A stretch of 50,952 nt of DNA from Desulfobulbaceae bacterium (GTDB lineage Bacteria > Desulfobacterota > Desulfobulbia > Desulfobulbales > Desulfobulbaceae), in assembly GCA_012744275.1 (NCBI GenBank), contig JAAYIE010000098.1:1-50952 (forward strand), written 5' to 3'. Each line of letters begins with the position of its first letter. Position 1 is the first letter of the stretch. Below, one piece after another: positions 1 to 7,861 of the stretch. The notes beneath the pieces were generated by a model. That model saw only the letters and a list, made by a program, of their open reading frames with translations, made no database searches and had not been told where the DNA came from. A program made the position numbers and the translations under genes.

Positions 1-487
1 AAACCAACACAAAGCCGCCTAAAAAAGTGCCAATAATGCTGCCGAAAGTGGAGAGCGCGTACAAGCGCCCAACCACCTGGCCGGAGGTATGGACATCAAC
101 CATAGCCAAGCGGATGACATAGGGAGTGACCATACCGAAGGAGATGGCGGGCAGAGCAAAGAGCATGGACGCACACAGCACCGCCGCCAGATAGGGGTTG
201 ATTACGCTGGCGCTCACCCAGGCACCGAGGGGTTCGTGTAAAAGCGCAGTCAGGGCCATACCGCTCCCGGCCCAGGCCAGGATAAGGGCGAGTTGCCGGG
301 CAGTTGCGCTCCTGTCGGCCAGGCGCCCACCCAGCCAGGCGCCTGCAGCCAAACAACCAAGCACCACACCAATCAGACTGGTCCACACGATGATGGAGGT
401 GCCCAAATGCGGGGCCATGAGCCGTGCCCCGGTCATTTCCAAAATCATGACCAGCATGCCGCTGATCATGGCAATCACTGCCAGCAT
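1..487 (-). CDS. Fused MFS/spermidine synthase-type membrane protein, N-terminal part (runs off the left edge)
   Basis: I translated this stretch from an open minus-strand frame that continues past base 1, so only about 162 N-terminal residues are present. The product is strongly hydrophobic, with several membrane spans. It carries motifs seen in the membrane half of fused MFS/spermidine synthase proteins: an early EMTGARLMAPHLG segment, a GGRLADR loop, and GMVTPYVIRLA followed by VGRLYALSTFGSIIGTF. In such proteins a polyamine-synthase-like Rossmann domain follows, which here would lie outside the window. I chose the ATG at 487; the frame is closed upstream by a stop and the only intervening alternative is a TTG. 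A purine-rich CGAGG lies just upstream. The physiological substrate of this family is not well defined, so the call is a family name only. Confidence 0.72.
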   Translation of the reverse strand, partial: MLAVIAMISGMLVMILEMTGARLMAPHLGTSIIVWTSLIGVVLGCLAAGAWLGGRLADRSATARQLALILAWAGSGMALTALLHEPLGAWVSASVINPYLAAVLCASMLFALPAISFGMVTPYVIRLAMVDVHTSGQVVGRLYALSTFGSIIGTFLGGFVLV

Positions 488-494
488 ATCAACC

Positions 495-514
495 TCGGAT
501 GTTGTCGGATGTTG
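495..514. repeat. Perfect tandem 10-bp repeat just upstream of the MFS/spermidine synthase start
   Basis: The unit TCGGATGTTG occurs twice head to tail, ending 8 bases upstream of the ATG at 487. It overlaps the expected ribosome-binding region. It may be chance or a small regulatory element; nothing else supports a function. Confidence 0.4.
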
Positions 515-609
515 CAAGAAAAAGCCCTTGCCTGTTCAATCATATTGTTTCAATTTCACATCAAGCGCTATCTGCCTTGGCAGAGCAGCACAGGCCTGCA
601 GTGCGAATT

Positions 610-1458
610 TTAATACCCAAGCTGATTGTGCAGAAAGGTAGAGCATGCTTGGAGCACCTGCGCCTTTTGCTCACGATGGGGGATGTGACCGCATCCGCGC
701 AAAATAAGCTTTTCAGCATGGCCGCCTGCCCGCGTCACTATACGGCGCGGAAATTCCAGGGAGCCATATTCATCCAAATCACCATGGATTGCCAATACCG
801 GGCTGGTGACGCCGCTAAGGTGTGGGTCAAGGCTCCAGTCTGCAAAGGCGGGTGCAAGCCACGTCTCGGTCCAGGCGGCAAAGACCCAGCGTGCCTTGTC
901 ACCGTGCAGGCGCTCCAGCTTGGCAAACTGTTCCGGCTGGACAAAATGCTGCATGGCAGTGCGGATGCCCACCTTGGTGCGCTCTTCCACAAAGGCCTGG
1001 GCAGATTCCGTAATCACCGCAGCACAATGGTCGGGTTGTGAGGCTGCAATCATAAGGGCCATGCCGCCGCCCACGCTGTGGCCGAACAGAGAAAAACGGG
1101 TCAGACCAAGCGTCTCTTGTATTGCCGGAAAATAGATGGCAGCTTCTTCGCAGATGAACTGCATGGATAGCGCCCCACTGCGGGCGGAGGATTTGCCAAA
1201 ACCCAGCCGGTCATAGGCGATCACCTCGCAGTTGCAGGCATGGGCAAGCTCAAGGGGGAAGTCCTGCCACAGCTCAACACAGCCAAGGGAATCGTGTAGC
1301 AGTATAAGCGGTGGATTTTGGGTCGCCTGCACGTTCCAGCGGCGAGTAAAGACCTTACCCCCTGGAACATCAACAAAGAGATCGTACATGTTGGCCCCAT
1401 TGCCTCGCATGGTCTTACGCCGAGCAGCCAATGCTTCAGCTTCAAAGCGCGTTGTCAC
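610..1458 (-). CDS. Alpha/beta-fold hydrolase
   Basis: This 282-residue protein has the layout of a single-domain alpha/beta hydrolase. The oxyanion-hole region is LLHDSLG (about residues 53-59), the nucleophile elbow is GHSVGG with Ser128, the acid is in HGDLDE (Asp227 or Asp229), and the catalytic His is His258 in GCGHIPHRE. These positions match the usual nucleophile-acid-histidine order. No signal peptide is visible, so it is probably cytoplasmic. It starts 6 bases after the cold-shock/DUF1294 gene ends and probably shares its transcript. An internal ATG (Met17 or Met24) could be the true start, because the first 16 residues lie outside the conserved fold. The substrate (ester, lactone or haloalkane) cannot be inferred. 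Confidence 0.85.
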   Translation of the reverse strand: MTTRFEAEALAARRKTMRGNGANMYDLFVDVPGGKVFTRRWNVQATQNPPLILLHDSLGCVELWQDFPLELAHACNCEVIAYDRLGFGKSSARSGALSMQFICEEAAIYFPAIQETLGLTRFSLFGHSVGGGMALMIAASQPDHCAAVITESAQAFVEERTKVGIRTAMQHFVQPEQFAKLERLHGDKARWVFAAWTETWLAPAFADWSLDPHLSGVTSPVLAIHGDLDEYGSLEFPRRIVTRAGGHAEKLILRGCGHIPHREQKAQVLQACSTFLHNQLGY

Positions 1459-1464
1459 TCACAA

Positions 1465-2085
1465 TCAGCCGATAGTATACGATTTGAGGAGCATTTTCAG
1501 CCATATCCGCCCTTCAGGTGAAGCGAGCCAGTATAAGGCGCTGCAATTGATCAGCACGGTAATCCAGTACATGATGCGGAAGGGGTGTTTGCTTGATTTA
1601 TGCCGCAAAAAACTCTGGGCAAGGCCCGCCCCCGGCCATCCGCCTAGAAGCGCCACCACATGCAAGGTGTTTTCGGGTGTGCGCCAACCGCCCCATTCGG
1701 CTGCTTTTTTGTCCCTGGCGTAGAGGAAAAAGGCGGCCACGCTCATGGCGGTATACAGGTAGACCAGTTGCAGTGGAATACGTTTGGCCAGGTAGAGGCA
1801 CAAGAGGACAGCGCTAATGAGGGCGAGCAGGATAAGGGAAAGGATTTGTTGCCTGCTGTCGCGGCGTAGCCCTTTATGACCCTGAATGGGGCTTACGTTG
1901 ATGGCACAGATGCGGCCTTTTTGATCGGTAGAAGGCGAATACTGCACGAGCAAGTTGCCGACAGGCCGGTTATGGGCCGGGCTGTAGGCGCTGATGTGGA
2001 AAAACAGCGGTTTGCCGCCAGATTGCGGTGTGATAAAGCCAAAACACTTGGCCTCATCCCATTTTGATATGATGCCGTTTTCCAT
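1465..2085 (-). CDS. Cold-shock domain protein fused to a DUF1294 membrane domain
   Basis: The 206-residue product joins two domains. Residues 1-65 form a cold-shock domain with an RNP1-like KCFGFITP (13-20) and an RNP2-like LFFHIS (27-32). This is followed by two hydrophobic spans (about 80-120) and then DUF1294, recognisable by YARDKKAAEWGGWRTPE, LLGGWPGAG and a RHKSSKHPF motif near residues 160-170. Cold-shock domains bind single-stranded RNA or DNA, while the DUF1294 part is an integral membrane module of unknown role. The architecture suggests a nucleic-acid-binding domain tethered to the inner face of the membrane. The RNP1 has Cys where most cold-shock proteins have Gly (KGFGFI). The ATG at 2085 follows a noncoding stretch, so this is probably the first gene of a pair with the downstream hydrolase. 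Confidence 0.88.
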   Translation of the reverse strand: MENGIISKWDEAKCFGFITPQSGGKPLFFHISAYSPAHNRPVGNLLVQYSPSTDQKGRICAINVSPIQGHKGLRRDSRQQILSLILLALISAVLLCLYLAKRIPLQLVYLYTAMSVAAFFLYARDKKAAEWGGWRTPENTLHVVALLGGWPGAGLAQSFLRHKSSKHPFRIMYWITVLINCSALYWLASPEGRIWLKMLLKSYTIG

Positions 2086-2279
2086 TTTAATGCAGCGGAG
2101 TCTTGGAAGGAACTGTCAGGTCGATATCAGGGATAGATAAGACCAGACCTACCTCAAATTATGCAGCTTTTACACTTGAACAGACAGGTCAGCCGCCGCT
2201 TATATCGTGCACGATGGAAGCCAGTGGGATATAAAGTGCTGATTCTTGGCCAGATGACTCTTTTTCCAAGCATAGAGCC

Positions 2280-2504
2280 CTACCCAACTGGGGCGATTAA
2301 ACCGACAAACTTGTTCAATTCTTTACGCTTGACCTGCAGGCCTTCATACATATTCAGCTTAAAGACGATTCTTAGTTCACCCTTGTCTGCCCTTGAACCA
2401 CAGTGGATATCTACCAGATATGCACTGTTTGGAAAATCTAACCAATCCTCATAGAAGTCGAAGGTGCCGTCTTCGCTTGCACCTTCATTCTTTTCCCAAT
2501 CCAG
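2280..2504 (-). pseudogene. Coding-like fragment without a usable start, possibly the 3' part of the adjacent repressor relic
   Basis: A minus-strand frame runs from a CTG immediately after a TGA stop (2504) to a TAG at 2280, about 74 residues. Its composition is protein-like: it includes DGTFDFYEDWLDFPNSAYL and later ELRIVFKLNMYEGLQ. It has no ATG, GTG or TTG at its beginning and no well-placed Shine-Dalgarno. It lies directly downstream of the broken repressor at 2520-2758, so it may be the remaining C-terminal part of the same gene or a separate decayed gene. I do not recognise the fold. Confidence 0.3.
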
Positions 2505-2519
2505 TCACACGCCGAGGGA

Positions 2520-2758
2520 TTACTGTGCCTCCTCCGGTTGCATTGCTCCTTCTCCTGTTGCGAGCCAAAAAAAGAGAGACATGAGCGGCGTCATCCATTG
2601 CTATGAGCCGTTCGCGAGATGGATCTGGTTCACCCTTCATGTACGAGCCCATTGATACGGTGCTTTATCCCTGCCCTCCTGGACAATTCATCCTGCCCGC
2701 CGACTAATTCAGCAATTTTTCCTACCCTTGGCCCAAAGTTTTCTTTGCTATTTTTCAC
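2520..2758 (-). pseudogene. Frameshifted XRE/phage-repressor-type helix-turn-helix gene
   Basis: Read on the minus strand from a GTG at 2758 (GAGGAG lies 8 bases upstream; another GTG is at 2764), the first frame gives IAELVGGQDELSRRAGIKHRI and stops after VHEG. Shifting one frame gives GEPDPSRERLIAMDDAAHVSLF, and shifting again gives WLATGEGAMQPEEAQ before a TAA at 2520-2522. Pieced together this is the familiar N-terminal pattern of phage-type XRE repressors: an HTH followed by DPSRERL, an AHVS-like motif and WLATGEG. Two frameshifts are needed, so the gene cannot make an intact protein. It is probably a remnant of a mobile element next to the tRNA-Phe gene. Confidence 0.6.
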
Positions 2759-2807
2759 TTTCACTTCTCCTCGTCGAACTAGCACAAGGTTGCAATGTGG
2801 ACAAAAC

Positions 2808-2840
2808 AAAAAAGGTTAGAGCGGGAAACCTGCTCTAACC
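2808..2840 (-). terminator. Rho-independent terminator of tRNA-Phe
   Basis: On the minus strand GGTTAGAGC (2832-2840 complement) pairs with GCTCTAACC (2814-2822 complement) as a 9-bp stem with a 9-base loop. Six T residues follow (2808-2813 complement). It begins 12 bases past the tRNA CCA end. Confidence 0.85.
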
Positions 2841-2852
2841 TCTTGAATGTGC

Positions 2853-2928
<76 letters not shown>

Positions 2929-2974
2929 ACATTCAACGCAATTTGGATTTCATAGCAAAGAACCGGAGGGGCTG

Positions 2975-3754
2975 TCAAGTCTTTTCATTTTCATCGACTA
3001 CAAGCAGCTCATCCAGTCCAAAATTAAAGTTGTCCAGGGCAGTGCCGGTTTTCACGGAAGGTTGATAGGTTGCATCGCTAACGGATGTTGCTGGCTTATC
3101 CTCAATGCCTTCCAGAAGTAAATTTTCCAGAGAGAAATTCTGTGCGCCCGCAGAGGCCGAACCGGGCGATGCTATCTTGACGGCCGCATCAGTATCATCC
3201 AGGCCCTGGGCCGGTTCAATCCCTACAGCCCGGCTGGAGCCAACCTGCGGAGCCTGCAGGTCTGATAGATCTAATTCTCTCAGACCTAGCCCGGGAAGGA
3301 AAGTGGATTTTATATCGGTTTTTGTCTCTGCAGAAGGCAGGGAGACATCATCTACGGCCAGCTCAAGTTCCAGATTCAAAGCAGGTTCCTGCTGCATTGC
3401 AGAACTTGCATCAAAACTGTCGGTTAAGCGGAGATCAATGGCATCATCCGGAAGTTCGGTGAATGGCCGCAGGATCTCTTCGGTTTGTTCGTGGTCGCTG
3501 AGGCAAAAAAGCTCATCACCAGCGCTGCTGTATTCCTGACCATCATTGTCGATATCCAGCCCGATGTCGTTATCCGTTGCTGCAACCGCATGCCCCGCTT
3601 CCTGCTCTGGCACCACTATACACAGGAATGCGGGAGGGGTAGCATTGACAACAGTTCCTACAAATGCAGCCGTGGCAGCGACTATATTTTTTTTACATTT
3701 TGGACAGCGCTCCTGCTTGTCGAACGATGTGTAGCCACATTTTGGACAGCGCAT
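2975..3754 (-). CDS. Zinc-ribbon protein with a long acidic, low-complexity tail
   Basis: The first 22 residues form a treble-clef-like zinc ribbon, with CPKC at 3-6 and a second CPKC about 11 residues later. The remaining 230 residues are acidic and probably disordered. Several similar leucine-rich acidic stretches recur: LNLELELAVDD, LRELDLSDLQ, NFSLENLLLEG, and near the C-terminus FNFGLDELLV. A short hydrophobic stretch (about 25-48) is too weak to call a membrane span. I do not recognise a named family beyond the N-terminal zinc ribbon. The tail could act as a set of short linear interaction motifs, which is inference. The gene ends 46 bases upstream of tRNA-Phe, so the tRNA may be co-transcribed with it. 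The intergenic space upstream is about 350 bases. Confidence 0.75.
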   Translation of the reverse strand: MRCPKCGYTSFDKQERCPKCKKNIVAATAAFVGTVVNATPPAFLCIVVPEQEAGHAVAATDNDIGLDIDNDGQEYSSAGDELFCLSDHEQTEEILRPFTELPDDAIDLRLTDSFDASSAMQQEPALNLELELAVDDVSLPSAETKTDIKSTFLPGLGLRELDLSDLQAPQVGSSRAVGIEPAQGLDDTDAAVKIASPGSASAGAQNFSLENLLLEGIEDKPATSVSDATYQPSVKTGTALDNFNFGLDELLVVDENEKT

Positions 3755-4111
3755 GACTCGTGCTCCGTTTTAAATTCAGTAGCGGGATAATATGATTATG
3801 ATATTCTTTTTCATTATCGCGCTGTAGCACTGAAAATCAAGAAATTCCTCAAGAGATCCTATTAAGGAGTTCATATTTGTCTGCCAAGAACTTCACCCGA
3901 TTCGTTGACATATTACTCTGTTAGCAGCACTCCCCCAGAAGATTTTTCCAAGATAAAAACATTGGGTCGTTTGGGTGTTTATGGATAAATAATCAGCCCT
4001 GTATATGTCAGCCTGCCACTCACAATGGAATACAGTAAATAATAGCCAACACTGGACTTTGACAAAAAACGACAACGAATTGAAGAATTAAATTTTACGC
4101 TTCTCCGCAAC
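3755..4111. other. Divergent intergenic region, no gene recognised
   Basis: These 357 bases separate the minus-strand zinc-ribbon gene from the plus-strand N-acetyltransferase gene and are AT-rich. An AAGGAG near 3865 precedes a plus-strand TTG frame of only 15 codons ending at a TAG, and the minus-strand 60-residue frame lacks protein-like composition. Presumably the region carries two divergent promoters, but I cannot mark them with confidence. Confidence 0.5.
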
Positions 4112-4873
4112 GTGGATATTTTTGCCTACCTCAAAAGAATAGGATTGGAAACCGTACCTGCGGCCGACGCAGACGGGCTTGCCAGGGTACACTACCACCA
4201 CCTGCTCCATGTTCCCTTTGAGAACCTGAGCATTCACACTAATGAACCTATAAAGCTGAACGACGCACACCTGCTGGATAAAATTATCCGCCGGAACCGC
4301 GGTGGGCTCTGTTATGAACTTAACGGAGCCTTTGCCTGGCTCCTGAGGCACATGGGCTTTCGCATCCATCTGGTATCCGCCGAGGTGGCCCTGCATGACG
4401 ACACCTACTCACCCCGCCATGACCACATGGCGATTTTTGTGGATGGTGACATACCAATGCTTGCCGATGTAGGATTTGGAGATTTCTTTCGCTACCCGCT
4501 GCAACTGGTTCCCAACTTCATACAGCACGAGCCCGGCCGCGCGTACAAGCTACTTGAAAAATCGAATAAATTTATACTCCAGCAAAAAATTCTCGACGAA
4601 CCGTGGATCAATCTATTTCGTTTCTCGCTTGAGCCATACGGGTATGCCGACTTCCAGGGGATGTGCTCCTTTCACGAGAATTCACTGGAATCCCACTTCA
4701 GCAAGACACCGATAGCATCTCTTGCCACCGCAGATGGACGCATAACCGTAAGTGGTCAGCAATTTATTCGGACAGGCCTGAACGGTTCCCGCACAGAACT
4801 GGCTATCGAGGACAAGCACCAGTTCGACCAGCTCCTGAAGGAACACTTTGGGATTGATTTAATGCGAAACTAA
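4112..4873 (+). CDS. nat: Arylamine N-acetyltransferase (NAT family)
   Basis: The 253-residue product has the NAT cysteine-protease-like triad in order: Cys67 in RGGLCYELNG, His105 in DHMAIFVD and Asp119 in DVGFGDFF. The N-terminal VPFENLSI segment is also typical. NATs transfer an acetyl group from acetyl-CoA to arylamines, hydrazines or related amines through an acyl-cysteine intermediate in the cytoplasm. The length is slightly below the usual 270-280 residues. The start is a GTG at 4112 that gives the usual 'DIFAYLKRIGLE' N-terminus; no clear Shine-Dalgarno precedes it and the frame is open for another 22 codons, so the start is uncertain. It stands alone, convergent with phoR. The natural substrate is unknown. 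Confidence 0.92.
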   Translation: MDIFAYLKRIGLETVPAADADGLARVHYHHLLHVPFENLSIHTNEPIKLNDAHLLDKIIRRNRGGLCYELNGAFAWLLRHMGFRIHLVSAEVALHDDTYSPRHDHMAIFVDGDIPMLADVGFGDFFRYPLQLVPNFIQHEPGRAYKLLEKSNKFILQQKILDEPWINLFRFSLEPYGYADFQGMCSFHENSLESHFSKTPIASLATADGRITVSGQQFIRTGLNGSRTELAIEDKHQFDQLLKEHFGIDLMRN

Positions 4874-5069
4874 GCTCAGGCAGCATTACAGGCGAGCAAC
4901 TACCGCAGGAGCGGTTGACCTGCTAAAAGGCCGGAGGAACCATACCTAATATTTACAATATTTGGGTAAGTCGGAGCAGCTTAGCCTGTTCCAGACTGAC
5001 CAATCGATAATATCCGCGCACTCAAAACGGAATTTGTTTTAAAAAAATCTCAGCCGATTCCACCTCAGC

Positions 5070-6896
5070 TTACAGATCCTCCTCAACCACTCTCTCCTCC
5101 ATCCCCGGCAGCGTGATGGTAAAGGTTGAGCCTTTCCCCAAAATGCTTTCCACCTCTACCGTGCCTTGGTGGGCCTGCACAATATGCTTGACAATGGCCA
5201 GGCCCAAACCTGTACCGCCCATATCACGGCTGCGGGCCTTGTCTGGCCGGTAAAAACGCTCGAAAATGCGGGGCAGATGCTCCTTGGCAATGCCAGGGCC
5301 CTTGTCGATCACGCTTAGGTGCAGGAGTTTGCCGCCATCCGATTTTTCACTTTCCCGACAGCGCAGCAGCACCGTCCCACCTGCCGAGCTGTAGGCAATC
5401 GCGTTATTAAGCAGGTTGATCACTGCCTGTTCCAACAGGGGCTGATTCATCGGTGCCCTCAATTCCGGGGCGCATTCCACCTCAAGTTGTATGCCTTTTT
5501 CTTCGGCCAGAGGCACACATGCCTCCACCGCATTTTCCAGCACCTGCTGTGCCGATGCAGGAGAGGTAACCACGTTTTGATCAGTCTTATCCTCAATGCG
5601 GGACAGGGTGAGCAGATCATCCACAATGGCATCAAGTCGGTTGGCCTGGGCCGCAGCCACGCGCAGGAAGTTGCGGGCCGTATCCTGCTCAGCCAGGGCG
5701 CCATCGAGTAGGGTTTCAATGTAGCCCTTGATTACAGTGATCGGCGTTTTCAGTTCATGGGACACATTGGCAACAAAATCCTGACGAATATTTTCCAGGC
5801 GGTTGAGCTTGGTCAGATCGTTCATGACCAGAAGAACGCCAACACTATTGTTCACCTCATCCCTGAGCGGCATCGCATGGGTTTGCAGGGTGATTGGATC
5901 GGTACCGCTGAATACGGTCACCTGGCACTCCTGCTGGCTGTTATGCGCAAGAGTATAATCAATCAGCTCCAGTAACTGGGTGTTACGGACCACTCCCTGG
6001 GCCGGTCTGCCCTTGACTGAATCGGCCGGCAGCATAAACAGGGTGGATGCAGCCTGGTTCATGCGGATGATGTTCTTATCAGCATCAATTGCCACTACCG
6101 AGTCAGCCATCCCCGAGAACACCGCTTCCAGTTCATTGCGCTGCTGAATGATAATGCGCACCCGCTGATGGATCTGCTCGGCCATCTGATTGATAGCATT
6201 GGCCAGCCCTGCCATTTCCACGGTCATGTGATCAACATTGATGCGGGTGGGCAGGTCAAAACGACCAACCGCCAATTGCTCGGCCCCGCGCTTCATTTCC
6301 TCCAGCGGTCGACTGATGCGGCGGGCGCTGAGCACCGAGAGAATAGCGGCCAGCACCGGCACCACCAAACAGATCAACACGATCTTGCTGGTGAAGGAGC
6401 CGCTGTGTTGATCGTAGGAGGCGGTGGAAATGGCCAGCCGCAGCACTCCCGGGCGCTGTCCTTCTTGCAAAAGCACGGGCTGTGCCACATAAAGCATGGA
6501 TTCCCGCAGGGTCCTGCTGCCGCGCCTCGACCTACCTTCTTTGCCTGCAAGGGCCAGAGCCACCTCGGGCCTGGAGGCGTGGTTATCCATGAGGGTATGG
6601 TCTTCACTGGAGTCAGTCAATACCACACCGGCAGCGTCGATGATGGTAATGCGAGTCGAGGCCTGCCGGCCAGTGTTGCGGATGAAATCCTGCAGCTGCT
6701 CGTCAGCACCGCGTTGTGCAAGTGCAGTGACAGTGGGCTGGAGGAGCTTGATACGTTCACTCAGATTACGATTAAGCTCGCTGATAAAAAAATCGCGGCC
6801 AGTTGAGTTGGCGAGCCAGCCCACCAGTAAAACAGAGAGCAGGGAGATGCCGGCACAGACAGGAAAAATCTGCCAGAATAAGCGAAGTTTATGCAT
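5070..6896 (-). CDS. phoR: Phosphate-regulon sensor histidine kinase PhoR
   Basis: This membrane histidine kinase (608 residues from the ATG at 6896; a GTG at 6917 would add seven) has an N-terminal span (about 5-30), a periplasmic sensor region to about residue 165, a second span (170-192) and a HAMP linker. A PAS-like domain (about 255-365) precedes the catalytic core. The H-box is NVSHELKTPI with phospho-acceptor His380, the N-box is INLLNNAIAYS (about 493-503), and the G-boxes are DKGPGI and GGTGLGLAIV. It lies downstream of phoB in the same operon and close to phoU and pst, so phosphate starvation is the likely signal. Unlike E. coli PhoR it has a large extracytoplasmic domain, as in Bacillus-type PhoR. 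Confidence 0.93.
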   Translation of the reverse strand: MHKLRLFWQIFPVCAGISLLSVLLVGWLANSTGRDFFISELNRNLSERIKLLQPTVTALAQRGADEQLQDFIRNTGRQASTRITIIDAAGVVLTDSSEDHTLMDNHASRPEVALALAGKEGRSRRGSRTLRESMLYVAQPVLLQEGQRPGVLRLAISTASYDQHSGSFTSKIVLICLVVPVLAAILSVLSARRISRPLEEMKRGAEQLAVGRFDLPTRINVDHMTVEMAGLANAINQMAEQIHQRVRIIIQQRNELEAVFSGMADSVVAIDADKNIIRMNQAASTLFMLPADSVKGRPAQGVVRNTQLLELIDYTLAHNSQQECQVTVFSGTDPITLQTHAMPLRDEVNNSVGVLLVMNDLTKLNRLENIRQDFVANVSHELKTPITVIKGYIETLLDGALAEQDTARNFLRVAAAQANRLDAIVDDLLTLSRIEDKTDQNVVTSPASAQQVLENAVEACVPLAEEKGIQLEVECAPELRAPMNQPLLEQAVINLLNNAIAYSSAGGTVLLRCRESEKSDGGKLLHLSVIDKGPGIAKEHLPRIFERFYRPDKARSRDMGGTGLGLAIVKHIVQAHQGTVEVESILGKGSTFTITLPGMEERVVEEDL

Positions 6897-6967
6897 AGTG
6901 ACTTGTGTAAATATCACCCTTGGGAGGAGAAATACCTTCAGAGAAACTTGGGAAGAACTATACGGCT

Positions 6968-7663
6968 TCAGTCACGCAAGCGGTAGCCGATACCACGCAC
7001 GGTTTCGATGCAACTGCCGGAACTACCCAACTTTTTACGTAAACCAAAAATCTGCACATCCACCGCCCGAGGTGTAATGCTGTAGTCGTAGCCCCGGATC
7101 TGGTCAATAATCTGCTGGCGGGAAAAAACCCAGCCCGGCCGTGAGGCCAGTAACTCCAGGATAGTAAATTCTGACGCGGTCAGTTGCACCTCTTCGCCTG
7201 CGACCCGGACTTCGTGTCGTCCTGGATGAATCTCCAGGGAGTGGCGGGTAAAGATACTCACCTGGCCCTCGTCGGGCAGGGCTGGTTCGGTTTTGCGCCG
7301 CAATGCCGCCTCAATGCGGGCAATGAGCACCCTCGGACTGAAGGGTTTGGTAACGTAGTCATCTGCGCCGCTGTCCAGGCCGCAGACAATATCATCCTCC
7401 TCGCCTTTGGCGGTGAGCATGATGATGGGCAACAATTTGGTGCTCTCCTGGCTGCGCACCGTGCGGCAGATCTCATGACCATCCTTGCCGGGCAGCATCA
7501 AATCCAAAACCATGGCATCCACTCGCTCCTGACCGAGCAGGGCAAGCGCTTCTTCACCGCTGTCAGCGCAGGTCACATTGAAGCCGGCCTTGACCAGATT
7601 GTAACTTACCAGCTGCTGGATATCGGCATCATCTTCCACCACAAGGATACTGAACTTTCTCAC
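6968..7663 (-). CDS. phoB: Phosphate-regulon response regulator PhoB
   Basis: This is an OmpR/PhoB-class regulator of 231 residues. The receiver domain has the acidic pocket EDD (10-12), phospho-acceptor Asp54 in VLDLMLPG, and Lys106 in VTKPFSP. The C-terminal winged helix covers about residues 130-231 and ends in RGIGYRLRD, typical of the family. The GTG at 7663 was chosen because AGGAGG sits eight bases upstream and the protein then begins directly with the receiver fold; the frame extends 14 codons further but without an SD. It is followed by phoR after about 70 bases. Phosphorylated PhoB would bind direct repeats upstream of pst and pho genes. A candidate site lies in the phoB-phoU intergenic region. 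Confidence 0.95.
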   Translation of the reverse strand: MRKFSILVVEDDADIQQLVSYNLVKAGFNVTCADSGEEALALLGQERVDAMVLDLMLPGKDGHEICRTVRSQESTKLLPIIMLTAKGEEDDIVCGLDSGADDYVTKPFSPRVLIARIEAALRRKTEPALPDEGQVSIFTRHSLEIHPGRHEVRVAGEEVQLTASEFTILELLASRPGWVFSRQQIIDQIRGYDYSITPRAVDVQIFGLRKKLGSSGSCIETVRGIGYRLRD

Positions 7664-7765
7664 TCTTTTCCTCCTGACACTTGAACTTTGTTCTAAGCTC
7701 AGCATAATGTATCTTTAGGTCAAGCTCAATGGTCGCGGCTGTGAAAAGGGGCGAACAAACAGTAC

Positions 7766-7783
7766 CCTAACCGTGTCCTAACC
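7766..7783. promoter_or_regulatory. Candidate Pho box: two CCTAACC repeats spaced 11 bp apart
   Basis: CCTAACC occurs at 7766-7772 and again at 7777-7783, exactly 11 bp apart, the spacing of PhoB-bound direct repeats. It lies between the divergent phoB and phoU genes. A third CTAACC is at 7843-7848. The sequence differs from the E. coli CTGTCAT consensus, so assignment rests on spacing and context. Confidence 0.4.
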
Positions 7784-7861
7784 AAAAAAAAACGGGAATA
7801 TGGCAATGATGTGCCTGTTTTGCCGACCCAGTATACAGGACTCTAACCGGCGGAGAAAGTG

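Noticed and set aside
2280-2520. Selenocysteine (TGA) reading through the stop before the fragment at 2504
   Set aside because: There is no coding continuity upstream of the TGA, no SECIS-like hairpin directly after it, and another stop lies just upstream.
3893-4075. A 60-codon minus-strand frame in the zinc-ribbon/NAT intergenic region
   Set aside because: Composition rich in Cys, Trp and Phe without pattern, no Shine-Dalgarno, and no conserved motif.
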